A DNA stretch of 7,571 bases from Flavobacteriaceae bacterium (GCA_019752245.1 JAIEMH010000151.1:1-7571), one strand, 5' to 3'. Shown: positions 1-7,427, counted from the stretch's first letter. Notes: generated from the letters alone by a model not told the origin. A program made the numbers and translations.

Positions 1-1
1 A

Positions 2-2215
2 AATGCCACAGGAACAACAGCCGACTTATTGTTTACCAATAGCAATACTGGAGTCAATGCAACGGCTCTAAGATTTACCAATTCTGCGGAAAATAACAGC
101 ATCAAATATGCTACTCTTGCTGCTTCTGGTTTAAGTCTTGGAACTGCAGTTGTTACTTTTTCAACTTCGGCTTCAGGGAATGGAAATGATAATAACATCG
201 TAGAATTTTGTAACCTGACCAATGCTAGTGGAAATCGTCCCTATAATGCTGTTTTGAGCATAGGAAGTGCAGGACGTGAAAATAGTGGAAATAGCATTCG
301 GAACAACATGCTATTTAATTTTATGAATAACAATAATAATTCTTTTGGTGTCAATATTTCTATCTACAGTTCAGATTGGAATATCAGCAACAATAGTTTT
401 TATGACACTACTCCATTGGCACCAACAGGTAGTTATACCTATGGAGCCATTCGTATTGCTACGCCTAACATGCATACGGTAACCGGAAATTATATTGGTG
501 GAAGCCAGGCCATGTGCGGCGGAAATCCATTTACAATGATCTCGAGTTTTGACACTTATTTCAGTGGTATCTTTATTACAGGAAATACTACAACACCTCC
601 TTTGATTCAAAACAATACCATTCAAAATTTTAATTATAATAGTACCAGTGCTAATCCATGGGATGGACTTTACTTATCATCGGGCAGTGTTTCTTTTTTA
701 GGAAATACAATTGGAGCAGCAACTGGGACAAATTCTATTGTTGTAACAACACCAAATGCTACAGCAACAGCTACTATTTCTGGAGGAGTTGTAACAGCCA
801 TTAACTTGGTAGGTGGTGGTAGTGGTTTTTTGACTGCTCCTTTAATTACTTTTACACTTTCAGGAAGTACAACTCAAGCCACAGCTACAGCTACTATTTC
901 TGGTGGAGTGGTTACAGGATTCACAATTACTAATGGTGGTTCGGGTTACACTAGCATTCCTAATGTGAATATAAATGGCGCCGGATATTCTACCACGCAC
1001 GGAATACGTTGTTTGAATAGTGGGAATGTGACCATTGAAAATAATAGCATAGGCGCTATCACCACTTTTGGAAATACTGCCTACTCGCATTGTTTCGAAG
1101 GGATTGTTATTAGTGGTTTTCCCACATCTGTTATAAGTGTCAACAACAATTTAATTGGAAGTCTTAGTACTCCCAACAGCATTAAAACAAGTTCTCCAGC
1201 AACCGCTTCTGTTTTCAAGCAAGATCTACGAGGCATATACATTAATTCTGCTGTTAATCTTGTGACAGCATCAGGAAATAACATTGCCAATTTAACGAGT
1301 GCTTACACAGGAATTGCTACTTCTAAAGTAGATGGCATTTGCTCCAATGGTGACAACAACGTCATTCAAAACAATACTATAAGAGATATTACTGCTTGCA
1401 TGAATAGTATAACGGTAAGAGGAATACAGCAATTCGTAACCACAGCAGGCACAAATCAAACGGTGACAGGTAATACAATTTATAATTTATCAAATACACA
1501 TCCAACAGCCTCTCTAGTCGTTATTGGTATTGATTATTCTGGGCCAACATCGGGTACTAATTCTGTTTCAGGAAATTTTGTATATGGTTTATCGGCTACC
1601 TCTTCCAATATTCTTTGTGAGATTGATGGGATTATACTTGGTAATGGTGTTACAACAGTTGCTAATAATATTATCAATTTAGGATCAAATGTAACTACGG
1701 GTTATAAAATGTATGGAATCAATGATAACAGTACTGCCAGCGCAACTAATAGTAACAGCCTCTATTTTAATTCTATTTATCTAGCAGGAACGGTTTCTTC
1801 TACAGTTACTTCACCTACCGCTGCCTTATGGAATGCCAATACTACAGCAGTTCGAAATTATAGAAACAATATTTTGATGAACATCCGAACCGGTGGTTCA
1901 ACTGGCAAACATTATGCCATTCGGTTAGCAGGAACTTCAGGTCTAACTATTGATTATAACGACTACTATTGTACTGCGGGTTCTTTTGCGGGTTCTTTTG
2001 GCGGAAGCGACAAGACAACTTTAGCAACATGGAAAACTGCTACCGGTCAAGATGCCAATAGTTTGAATACCAATCCGCTTTTTACCAATGCCGGGACTAC
2101 CAATCCATTAAACTACTACACTGCTGCTAGTTTACCTGCTGCTACAGGCACAGGAATAACAACTGATTTTACAAATTTGGTAAGAAGTGCAACGCCTAAA
2201 ATGGGAGCCTTAGAA
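2..2215 (+). other. Parallel beta-helix region of the giant protein
   Basis: Many short turns of the right-handed beta-helix (PbH1-like) type are visible, each ending in an Asn-rich corner: NNSIKY, ISNNSFYD, VTGNYIGG, IQNNTIQNF, IENNSIGAI, VNNNLIGSL, IQNNTIRDI, VTGNTIYNL, VSGNFVYGL, VANNIINLG. The helix closes with the phrase NTNPLFTN, followed by a GALE ending at 2201-2215, a common last rung before the next domain in these proteins. In other families this fold binds or cleaves polysaccharides, but I cannot recognise an active site here, so it is best read as a binding or structural stalk. Its beginning is cut off by the window. Confidence 0.75.
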
Positions 2216-5200
2216 ATAACAGCGTATGTATGGTCTGGTGCTACAAGTACCAATTTTGCAACACCAACAAACTGGTTAAACGGTCAAGTGCCTCCTAATG
2301 GTTCAGACATTTCATTCGCTGTTTCGCCTTTTAATAATTGTGTTTTGGATCAAAATAGAACACTTAGAAACATTACCAACGCACAAGCAACTTATAAGTT
2401 TTTCCTTAATGGGAATCAACTTACGCTTCTTGGGAATCTTATTTTTTCAAACAATGCTAAGATGGATGCAACAGCTACATCTTCTATTCTTACTTTTGAA
2501 GGAACTGCTTCTCAAAACATTCCTTTAGGGGCTTTAGTTAGCAACACAATAAATACTTGTATTATTAATAATAGTAATGGAATAGCAGTAAACGATGATA
2601 TTATAATTGCTCAGACATTGACACTTACTAATGGTGCTTTATCAATAGGAGCACACATACTAACCTTGAATGGCATCATAACCAGCACTGCAGGAAGTAT
2701 TACTGGCGGAAACACCAGCAATATGGTTATTAGTGGAAGTGGCGCAGCCAACTTACCATCAGTTGTACTAAATAATCTAACTGTAAATAGAGCGACTGGA
2801 ATCAGTTTAGCAGGATCAGTTGCTGTGTCAGGAACATTGGCTTTAATATCGGGAACAATTGTTATTGCAGCAAACACCTTGACCATTTCTGGCAATTCAC
2901 CAACACGTATAAATGGCGCGATCGATGCAAGTAATAGCGATGCAAAATTGGTTTTTACTAATACTACTGCCATTGTGCTTCCACCATCAATTTTTGCAAC
3001 TGCTGTGAACGATCTTACCCTAATTGGTTCTGGAGGGATAACTTCCCAAGGAGATTTTGCACTTAACGGGATTTTGAATTTGGCAAGCAACAACCCATCA
3101 GCAACCAAAGGACTATTGGATATGTGGGACGGAACCACAGCTAAAACAATATTCTTAGGAGCCAATGCTATCAATATTGGATTGGGCGATACCACTGGGA
3201 TCAATAATAGAACTTCTTTTACTCCTGGTGTAAGCTATACTTTAGGCAATCCGTTTATGAAAGTCTATTTTAATAATACCGGTACTTTACCAAGTCAATT
3301 AAGTTTAAAATTAAGTATTGGAAGTGTTCCTTCATGGAGAACAGGAGCTATAAATCGCGAGATAGAAGTGATCCAAACAGGTGCAATAGCCACAAGTGGA
3401 ATTGTTTCATTTCATTATCTAGATAGTGAATTGAATGGAAACATAGAAGAAAATATGGTGTTATGGGTTAAAATAGGAAATATAGAATATGGTAGTTCTG
3501 CTTTTAATGCAGTGGACAATTGGAATTCCCTATCAAATGTGAATCTTGCCTTCTTTTCATCCTCTTTTGACGGAACTAAAAATGTCACTTTAGATGAATT
3601 CAGCACTACCGATACAGTAACATGGAACGGGTCGCTATCTACTTCGTGGACCAGTGTTCAGAACTGGACACCAAACGTCGGACCATCAGCTACAAAAAAC
3701 ATAATTATACCAGATACTGCTACTACCACCTATGCTCCTATCGTACCGTCTACAACCGATATCAAATCGCTTACCCTAAATGCAGGGGCAGTTCTAAATG
3801 CAGTTGTAGCAGCGCAGCTAAACTTAGAAGGAACCAATGCCTGGAATAATAATGGTGGAACTTTTAATGCCAATACAAGTACTGTTATTTTTAACAATGT
3901 TGCCGCAACAATGTCAGGAACAACAAATTTTTATAACCTAACCATAAATAGCGGAAAGTCATTATCAATGACGCAGGATTGTAACATCCGTATTGCCGGA
4001 GCTATGATTAATAATGGCATCTGGAATACCTTGGCGTCTGGTTCGGCTTTCGTTGAATACAATGGAGCAGCCCAAACTATTGTGAATCCAAACGGAACCA
4101 CACCAGGGTATTCAAATCTTATTCTTAGTGGTAGTGGCACCAAAACCATGGCCGTCGCACTTGAAAACATATATGGTAATTTTAGCCTTACAGGGACGGT
4201 AACAACAACGGCTGCAGCTGCTTTAACTATAGGTGGAAATATCGCTATCGCACAAAACGCAACATTTAATACGGGCAATTTCAACCATAGCATTGCCGGT
4301 AATTTTGATGATAGTGGTACTTTCAACGCGGCACCAGGCCACGCTATTTCCTTAAACGGAACTTCGCCACAATCAATATTAGGAACATCGACAACTGCTT
4401 TTGATCAGCTAACCATTAATAACAACAGTGGCGTTACCATGGAGGAACCCACAAATGTCAACACTTCACTTACACTCACAAACGGAGTCTTCAAAATTGA
4501 CAACACGCTCGGGATTTTGGGAACCATAACTAAAACTTTTGGAGCTCTTGAAATAAGTCCTGCTGCGTCTTTGAATATCGGCGGTAGTGGCGCGATGGTT
4601 TTTGCCAATGATTTATTTAGCGGGCAAACCATTTTAAACAACCTTACCATCAACCGTTCAGGCGGACTCACATTAGGTCAAAATATGACGGTGAATGGGA
4701 TTTTAAATTTGATATCAGGAAATCTAACTATTGGCGACAACAACCTAACCATAGAAGCTACAGGTACAATTTTAGGAGCTGCTCCAAGTGCTTCAAAAAT
4801 GATTGTAGCCAGTGGCCTAGGCGAACTAAGAAAGATGATGGTTACAGGAAGCACGTTTTCATATCCAATTGGTGATAATATTGGAACTCCCGAATATTCT
4901 CCAATTACAATCACACTTGCTGACGATGGCGCTGCGAATAACTATTATGGCGTAAAAGTAACCAATGCAAAGCATCCAAATAATGCAAGCACCACAGATT
5001 ATTTAAATCGGTACTGGAGCTTGACAAGGTCTGGCAACAATGCGCATCTGGCAAATGTTACGGCAACTTATACTGCTTCGGATGTAATTGGAAACCAATC
5101 AAGTATTTCTGGAGCAACCCTAACAGGTAATTTTGATCAGCTAAACAATCCATGGACAAAGTACAATGCCTTGTCAGGAAATACCATTACAACAACAAAC

Positions 5201-7039
5201 ATTTCATTAGCAGCAAGTCAAACTACCGTATTCTCAGGAATTAAAGGAGCCAATCCAACAGTAAGTCTATTGGGAGCCGGAACAGTTTGTAGCAACTCTA
5301 ATGTGGCTTTAGACACTTCATTTACAGCAGAAACACCTGTTTCATACAATTGGTCTCCTCCCGATTTTTTAAGCAGTACCACTAGTACTAACCCTATTGC
5401 TACTAACATTACCGCAACAACAAACTATACGGTTACGATAACAGATGGCAATGGTAGCACCGCAAGCGCAACTGGGACAGTAAGCATGGGGAATACCACA
5501 ACTTTTACAGGAACATGGGATAATGGCGTCCCTACCAGTACTAGTGCTGTTATAATAGCGGCGAATTATACTGCAGCTAGTTCTATTACGTGTTGCTCCT
5601 TAACAGTCAACAATAATGCGATAGTTGCAATCCCATCCGGGTTTACGGTAACTATTTATGGTGCTCTAACTGTGAATTCAGGTAGTTTTACACTAGAGAA
5701 CAATGCCAATCTAATACAAACCTCTGATACAGCAAATACTGGAAACATCATAGTAAAACGTTCTAGTTCAGCATTAAAACGATTAGATTACTCCTTGTGG
5801 TCATCACCAGTTGATGGGCAACAATTGCAAGCTTTTTCCCCATTAACGTTAGCAAATCGTTTTTACTATTACAATACAACAACAAATTTATATTCAATTA
5901 CGGCTTCCACAGTTAATTTTGAAACAGCCAAAGGGTATCTTATACGTTTACCATACAATCATCCTCTTGCGGCAACAATATGGAATGGAGTTTTTACCGG
6001 AGTTCCCCATAACGGAAATTATTCTTACTCTATGAGTGTTGGAGATGCAACGCATCGCTTTAATTTAGTAGGAAATCCCTATCCATCACCAATTAGCATT
6101 ACTGATTTTGTAGCGGCTAACAGTAGTAATATTACAGGAACATTATACTTCTGGAGAAAAACAAATAATGCCGCTAGTCCATCCTATTGTTCCTGGACAG
6201 GTGGAACGTTTGTAAATAATGGAGAAGCTGAAGTGGTCAATCCAAATGGTATGATCAGAACGGGACAAGGGTTCTTTGTAGAAGCAAAAGCATCGGCAAA
6301 TTCAGTAACTTTTACTAATGCACAAAGAACTTCTGATACTTCTAATCAATTTTTCAGAAGCAGTAATGCAGAAGAACTTAACAGAATTTGGTTGAATGCA
6401 ACCGACACCTCAGGGTCTTTTTCGCAAATGGAAGTAGGCTATGTTACTGATGCTGTCCAAGGACTTGATTCTCATGACGGCAAATACATTAACGATGGTG
6501 CTATTGAATTTTATAGTTTGGTAAATGCTGAAAAATTAGTCATTCAAGGACGTGCTTTACCATTTATTGCAAGTGATGTTGTTCCTCTGGGTTTTAAAAC
6601 CAATGCAATAGGAATTTATACAATTACTTTGGATCATGTTGATGGATTGTTTCTGGGAAATCAGAGTATTTTTATCAAAGACAACTTAACAGGAACCATA
6701 CACGATATAAAAGCAGGACCTTATTCATTTTCATCTCAAACAGGTGTGTTTGAAAGTCGTTTTGAAATTATTTATACAACCGCATTAGCCAATCCATCCA
6801 TTCAACAATTGGAAAATCAAGTGATTGCTTATAAAAATAATGATAAATTAATCATCAAAAGCGCGGCTATAGTCTTGGAATCTGTCAAAGTTTTTGATGT
6901 TAGAGGCCGCTTATTAACAGATGAAAAATCGATTAATGCAACTGAAATTCATTTAAACGGAAAATGGGCTAACAGTGTTTTAATTGTACACATAAAATCG
7001 GTCGATGGAAATAGTGTAGTAAAGAAAGTGTTATGGTAA
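2..7039 (+). CDS. Giant T9SS-secreted modular surface protein (adhesin-like), 5'-truncated
   Basis: A single frame runs from the left edge to a TAA at 7037-7039, giving 2345 visible residues. The first start-like codon is a TTG at 29, but the frame is open upstream of it with the same kind of sequence (NATGTTADLL), so this is the inside of a longer gene and the signal peptide is not visible. Domains by residue of the visible part: parallel beta-helix 1-738, interrupted by two tandem repeats at 253-328; W...NW motifs at about 743, 1208 and 1839; eight degenerate LTIN-type beta modules between 851 and 1908; cap domains around 1137 (FHYLDSELNGN) and 1621-1675 (YPIGDN, RYWSLT); PKD/Ig-like domain 1751-1829; C-terminal surface module 1916-2260; sorting domain 2272-2345. 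Composition is rich in Asn, Thr, Ser, Gly and Ala, with about 15 cysteines. These modules are known from flavobacterial surface and secreted proteins. I see no enzyme domain; an adhesin or matrix role is inference. The gene ends in a strong terminator and has no downstream partner in view. Confidence 0.93.
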   Translation, partial: NATGTTADLLFTNSNTGVNATALRFTNSAENNSIKYATLAASGLSLGTAVVTFSTSASGNGNDNNIVEFCNLTNASGNRPYNAVLSIGSAGRENSGNSIRNNMLFNFMNNNNNSFGVNISIYSSDWNISNNSFYDTTPLAPTGSYTYGAIRIATPNMHTVTGNYIGGSQAMCGGNPFTMISSFDTYFSGIFITGNTTTPPLIQNNTIQNFNYNSTSANPWDGLYLSSGSVSFLGNTIGAATGTNSIVVTTPNATATATISGGVVTAINLVGGGSGFLTAPLITFTLSGSTTQATATATISGGVVTGFTITNGGSGYTSIPNVNINGAGYSTTHGIRCLNSGNVTIENNSIGAITTFGNTAYSHCFEGIVISGFPTSVISVNNNLIGSLSTPNSIKTSSPATASVFKQDLRGIYINSAVNLVTASGNNIANLTSAYTGIATSKVDGICSNGDNNVIQNNTIRDITACMNSITVRGIQQFVTTAGTNQTVTGNTIYNLSNTHPTASLVVIGIDYSGPTSGTNSVSGNFVYGLSATSSNILCEIDGIILGNGVTTVANNIINLGSNVTTGYKMYGINDNSTASATNSNSLYFNSIYLAGTVSSTVTSPTAALWNANTTAVRNYRNNILMNIRTGGSTGKHYAIRLAGTSGLTIDYNDYYCTAGSFAGSFGGSDKTTLATWKTATGQDANSLNTNPLFTNAGTTNPLNYYTAASLPAATGTGITTDFTNLVRSATPKMGALEITAYVWSGATSTNFATPTNWLNGQVPPNGSDISFAVSPFNNCVLDQNRTLRNITNAQATYKFFLNGNQLTLLGNLIFSNNAKMDATATSSILTFEGTASQNIPLGALVSNTINTCIINNSNGIAVNDDIIIAQTLTLTNGALSIGAHILTLNGIITSTAGSITGGNTSNMVISGSGAANLPSVVLNNLTVNRATGISLAGSVAVSGTLALISGTIVIAANTLTISGNSPTRINGAIDASNSDAKLVFTNTTAIVLPPSIFATAVNDLTLIGSGGITSQGDFALNGILNLASNNPSATKGLLDMWDGTTAKTIFLGANAINIGLGDTTGINNRTSFTPGVSYTLGNPFMKVYFNNTGTLPSQLSLKLSIGSVPSWRTGAINREIEVIQTGAIATSGIVSFHYLDSELNGNIEENMVLWVKIGNIEYGSSAFNAVDNWNSLSNVNLAFFSSSFDGTKNVTLDEFSTTDTVTWNGSLSTSWTSVQNWTPNVGPSATKNIIIPDTATTTYAPIVPSTTDIKSLTLNAGAVLNAVVAAQLNLEGTNAWNNNGGTFNANTSTVIFNNVAATMSGTTNFYNLTINSGKSLSMTQDCNIRIAGAMINNGIWNTLASGSAFVEYNGAAQTIVNPNGTTPGYSNLILSGSGTKTMAVALENIYGNFSLTGTVTTTAAAALTIGGNIAIAQNATFNTGNFNHSIAGNFDDSGTFNAAPGHAISLNGTSPQSILGTSTTAFDQLTINNNSGVTMEEPTNVNTSLTLTNGVFKIDNTLGILGTITKTFGALEISPAASLNIGGSGAMVFANDLFSGQTILNNLTINRSGGLTLGQNMTVNGILNLISGNLTIGDNNLTIEATGTILGAAPSASKMIVASGLGELRKMMVTGSTFSYPIGDNIGTPEYSPITITLADDGAANNYYGVKVTNAKHPNNASTTDYLNRYWSLTRSGNNAHLANVTATYTASDVIGNQSSISGATLTGNFDQLNNPWTKYNALSGNTITTTNISLAASQTTVFSGIKGANPTVSLLGAGTVCSNSNVALDTSFTAETPVSYNWSPPDFLSSTTSTNPIATNITATTNYTVTITDGNGSTASATGTVSMGNTTTFTGTWDNGVPTSTSAVIIAANYTAASSITCCSLTVNNNAIVAIPSGFTVTIYGALTVNSGSFTLENNANLIQTSDTANTGNIIVKRSSSALKRLDYSLWSSPVDGQQLQAFSPLTLANRFYYYNTTTNLYSITASTVNFETAKGYLIRLPYNHPLAATIWNGVFTGVPHNGNYSYSMSVGDATHRFNLVGNPYPSPISITDFVAANSSNITGTLYFWRKTNNAASPSYCSWTGGTFVNNGEAEVVNPNGMIRTGQGFFVEAKASANSVTFTNAQRTSDTSNQFFRSSNAEELNRIWLNATDTSGSFSQMEVGYVTDAVQGLDSHDGKYINDGAIEFYSLVNAEKLVIQGRALPFIASDVVPLGFKTNAIGIYTITLDHVDGLFLGNQSIFIKDNLTGTIHDIKAGPYSFSSQTGVFESRFEIIYTTALANPSIQQLENQVIAYKNNDKLIIKSAAIVLESVKVFDVRGRLLTDEKSINATEIHLNGKWANSVLIVHIKSVDGNSVVKKVLW
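758..985 (+). repeat. Two tandem 120-nt (40-residue) repeats inserted in the beta-helix
   Basis: Copy 1 (758-877) and copy 2 (878-985, slightly shorter) each begin with ATATATISGGVVT and continue to a Gly-rich turn, GGGSGFLTAP in copy 1 and NGGSGYTSIP in copy 2. The period is exactly 120 nt. A 17-nt stretch, acagctactatttctgg, is identical at 767 and 887, while other codons have drifted. The motif GGSGY-T-xP is one I associate with short beta repeats in bacterial and phage surface proteins; no function is assigned. Helix-type rungs (FLGNTIGA before, IENNSIGA after) lie on both sides, so the pair looks like an insertion into a loop of the helix. Confidence 0.85.
2228..3601 (+). other. First W...NW unit with FHYLDSELNGN cap domain
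   Basis: The unit opens with VWSGATSTNF and TNWLNGQVPP at 2228-2290, the W-x-G...NW...P signature that often starts a new stalk segment in flavobacterial T9SS proteins. Three degenerate beta modules follow (from about 2552, 2768 and 3005). It ends in a compact domain at about 3209-3601 with INREIEVIQTG and FHYLDSELNGN (3410-3442), a recurring beta-sandwich-like cap in these proteins. Domain boundaries are read by eye. The structural role is inferred from family resemblance. Confidence 0.65.
3614..5250 (+). other. Second W...NW unit with YPIGD/YWSLT cap domain
   Basis: TVTWNGSLSTSW and VQNWTPNVGP at 3614-3685 repeat the W...NW...P opening seen at 2228. Four LTIN-type modules follow (3929, 4109, 4400, 4634). 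The unit ends in a domain running from GELRKMM (4820) through FSYPIGDN (4856-4879) and RYWSLTRSG (5009-5035) to TTVFSGIKG (about 5250). The pairing of a YPIGD motif with a YW-x-L-T strand is a familiar beta-sandwich of Bacteroidota surface proteins. The layout matches the first unit: opener, modules, cap. Confidence 0.65.
5252..5488 (+). other. PKD/Ig-like domain
   Basis: About 79 residues begin NPTVSLLGAGTVCSNSN and run through YNWSPPDFLSS and TTNYTVTITDGNGSTA to TGTVSM. The YxWSP strand followed by an NYTVTITDxNG hairpin is characteristic of PKD-like/Ig-like domains in T9SS proteins. Many such domains have a Cys after the DGNG turn that pairs with the one near the start; here it is replaced by Ser (DGNGSTA), so the Cys of GTVCSN has no obvious partner within the domain. 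Likely a spacer or ligand-contact domain. Confidence 0.7.
5507..5725 (+). other. Third W unit with one LTIN-type module
   Basis: FTGTWDNGVPTSTSAVIIA around 5504-5560 is a shorter version of the W...NG.P opener. It runs directly into one beta module, CCSLTVNNNAIVAIPSG, VTIYGALTVNSG and FTLENNANL, ending near 5725. This opener-plus-single-module arrangement normally sits just before the large C-terminal module in flavobacterial proteins, as it does here. A vicinal Cys-Cys pair lies at 5591-5596. Confidence 0.6.
5747..6781 (+). other. C-terminal surface module typical of flavobacterial T9SS proteins
   Basis: About 345 residues carry a set of landmarks I recognise from many large Flavobacterium proteins: DYSLWSSPV near the start, NRFYYYN, AKGYLIRLP, NLVGNPYPSPI (6062), GTLYFWRK, GQGFFVEAKA (6263), NRIWLNATD, QMEVGYVTDA, DSHDGKYIND, VIQGRALPF (6539), DVVPLGFKT, IFIKDNLTGTIHD and RFEIIYTT at the end. 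It lies immediately before the sorting domain and is usually found together with it. No catalytic residues are known to me in this module; it is probably the structural base that joins the stalk to the sorting domain. Confidence 0.8.
6815..7036 (+). other. C-terminal sorting domain, T9SS type C
   Basis: The last 74 residues begin NQVIAYKNNDKLIIKS, then SVKVFDVRGRLL, a connecting strand TEIHLNG, and finish SVVKKVLW before the stop. The strands V-x-V-x-D-x-x-G-R-x-L and the lysine-rich KKVL ending are the pattern of T9SS C-terminal domains. The form with an N-terminal VI-x-Y/S-K-x-x-x-x-L-x-I-x-S strand is the one annotated as sorting signal type C, described for proteins such as F. johnsoniae ChiA. 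It directs export by T9SS; whether the protein stays bound to the surface or is released cannot be read from the sequence. Confidence 0.82.
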
Positions 7040-7045
7040 TTAAAA

Positions 7046-7075
7046 CTAGTTACTTTGGTAATGCATCAAAGTTAG
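7046..7075 (+). other. Bulged hairpin just after the stop codon
   Basis: ACTTTG (7052-7057) pairs with CAAAGT (7067-7072) across a short loop. After a 3-nt bulge, CTA (7046-7048) pairs with TAG (7073-7075). It begins 7 nt after the stop codon of the giant gene and has no T-run behind it, so it is not a terminator by itself. It could protect the mRNA 3' end, or be chance in AT-rich DNA. Confidence 0.3.
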
Positions 7076-7127
7076 CGACGCACCATTTATCATTATTTAA
7101 CGATTCAAAAAACAACACATAAATTGA

Positions 7128-7177
7128 TTTAAAAGTAAAAAAGGCAAGCTATATAGCTTGCCTTTTTTACTTTTAAA
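7128..7177 (+). terminator. Rho-independent terminator, bidirectional 50-nt perfect palindrome
   Basis: The arm 7128-7150 is perfectly complementary to 7155-7177, with an atat loop at 7151-7154. The core is ggcaagct/agcttgcc and the outer part is an A-run on the left arm and a T-run on the right arm. Because the arms carry A-tract and T-tract symmetrically, the same hairpin has a U-tail in either direction. It lies 88 nt after the stop codon of the giant gene and should end that transcript; it would also stop a transcript arriving from the right. Confidence 0.93.
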
Positions 7178-7267
7178 AATGCCTTAAGAAAATTCTTCAG
7201 TGATAAAATCAAAAAACATCTTTCAACACTTTTATAAAAACACGTAAAACTAAGAAATGGAATTAAA

Positions 7268-7275
7268 TATTTTTG
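7268..7275 (+). promoter_or_regulatory. Possible Bacteroidota -7 promoter element
   Basis: TATTTTTG fits the TAnnTTTG -7 consensus of Bacteroidota housekeeping promoters. No TTG or TTTG box is present at the expected distance (about 19 nt) upstream, so this may be chance in AT-rich DNA. If real, it would transcribe rightward into the structured tail. Confidence 0.25.
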
Positions 7276-7321
7276 TGGCTTAAAAAATTAGCTTTTTTTT
7301 ATCAAAGTTTATTATTATCAG

Positions 7322-7336
7322 TTTTACGCAGTAAAA
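7322..7336 (+). other. Small perfect hairpin
   Basis: TTTTAC (7322-7327) pairs with GTAAAA (7331-7336) around a gca loop. It is the first of several stem-loops in the tail that contain the GTAAAA motif. Too weak for a terminator; the role is unknown. Confidence 0.3.
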
Positions 7337-7362
7337 TTCGCACAAATTTTATAAGCCTAACT

Positions 7363-7427
7363 TATTGTGAAATAAAGAAATAACCTCTTTACGGTTTTCC
7401 GTAAAATCATGAATTCAATTCACAATA
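7363..7427 (+). other. Nested inverted repeats forming a possible two-stem RNA fold
   Basis: TATTGTGAA (7363-7371) is the exact reverse complement of TTCACAATA (7419-7427). Inside lies a second perfect hairpin, TTTACGG (7388-7394) with CCGTAAA (7399-7405) around tttt. The nesting allows one compact fold of about 65 nt. It may be an RNA element or a pair of protein-binding half-sites; no family is recognised. Confidence 0.35.

Larger units (their letters stand above)
2552..5725 (+). repeat. Eight degenerate LTIN-type beta modules
   Basis: A unit of roughly 60-100 residues recurs with the pattern (N)LTIN-x-x-x-G-hydrophobic-L, then V-x-G-x-L-x-L-x-x-G and a final LTI strand. Starts are near 2552 (CIINNSNGIAV), 2768 (LNNLTVNRATG), 3005 (VNDLTLIGSGG), 3929 (FYNLTINSGKS), 4109 (YSNLILSGSG), 4400 (FDQLTINNNSG), 4634 (LNNLTINRSGG) and 5594 (CSLTVNNNAIV). 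The copies at 2768 and 4634 are closest, with 21 identities over the first 40 residues by hand alignment. The array is broken by the cap and W motifs at 3209-3700 and by the cap and PKD-like domains at 4820-5590. This is a repeat in protein rather than in DNA; the nucleotide copies have largely diverged. It probably forms a rigid beta-solenoid or a string of beta domains. Confidence 0.7.

Noticed and set aside
758..985. CRISPR or DNA-level satellite at the 120-nt tandem repeat
   Set aside because: There are only two copies, no spacers, an in-frame period and drifted third positions. It is a protein repeat.
2..2215. Polysaccharide lyase or pectinase activity in the beta-helix
   Set aside because: The fold resembles such enzymes, but I found no recognisable catalytic Asp/Arg/Lys cluster, and repeat-only helices are common in adhesins.
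2298..2528. 76-codon + strand frame overlapping the giant gene
   Set aside because: Out-of-frame shadow; its Leu/Phe-rich sequence comes from the T-rich third positions of the real frame.
2611..3204. 197-codon open frame on the - strand
   Set aside because: It lies wholly inside the giant gene, opposite a clear repeat-protein frame. Its composition (Val, Ala, Pro, Leu) is what the reverse complement of Asn/Thr/Gly/Ala-rich codons gives, and no domain or ribosome site is visible.
3931..4914. Three further - strand open frames (3931-4326, 4405-4671, 4678-4914)
   Set aside because: Same reason: antisense shadows of the repeat modules, with similar low-information composition and no recognisable motif.
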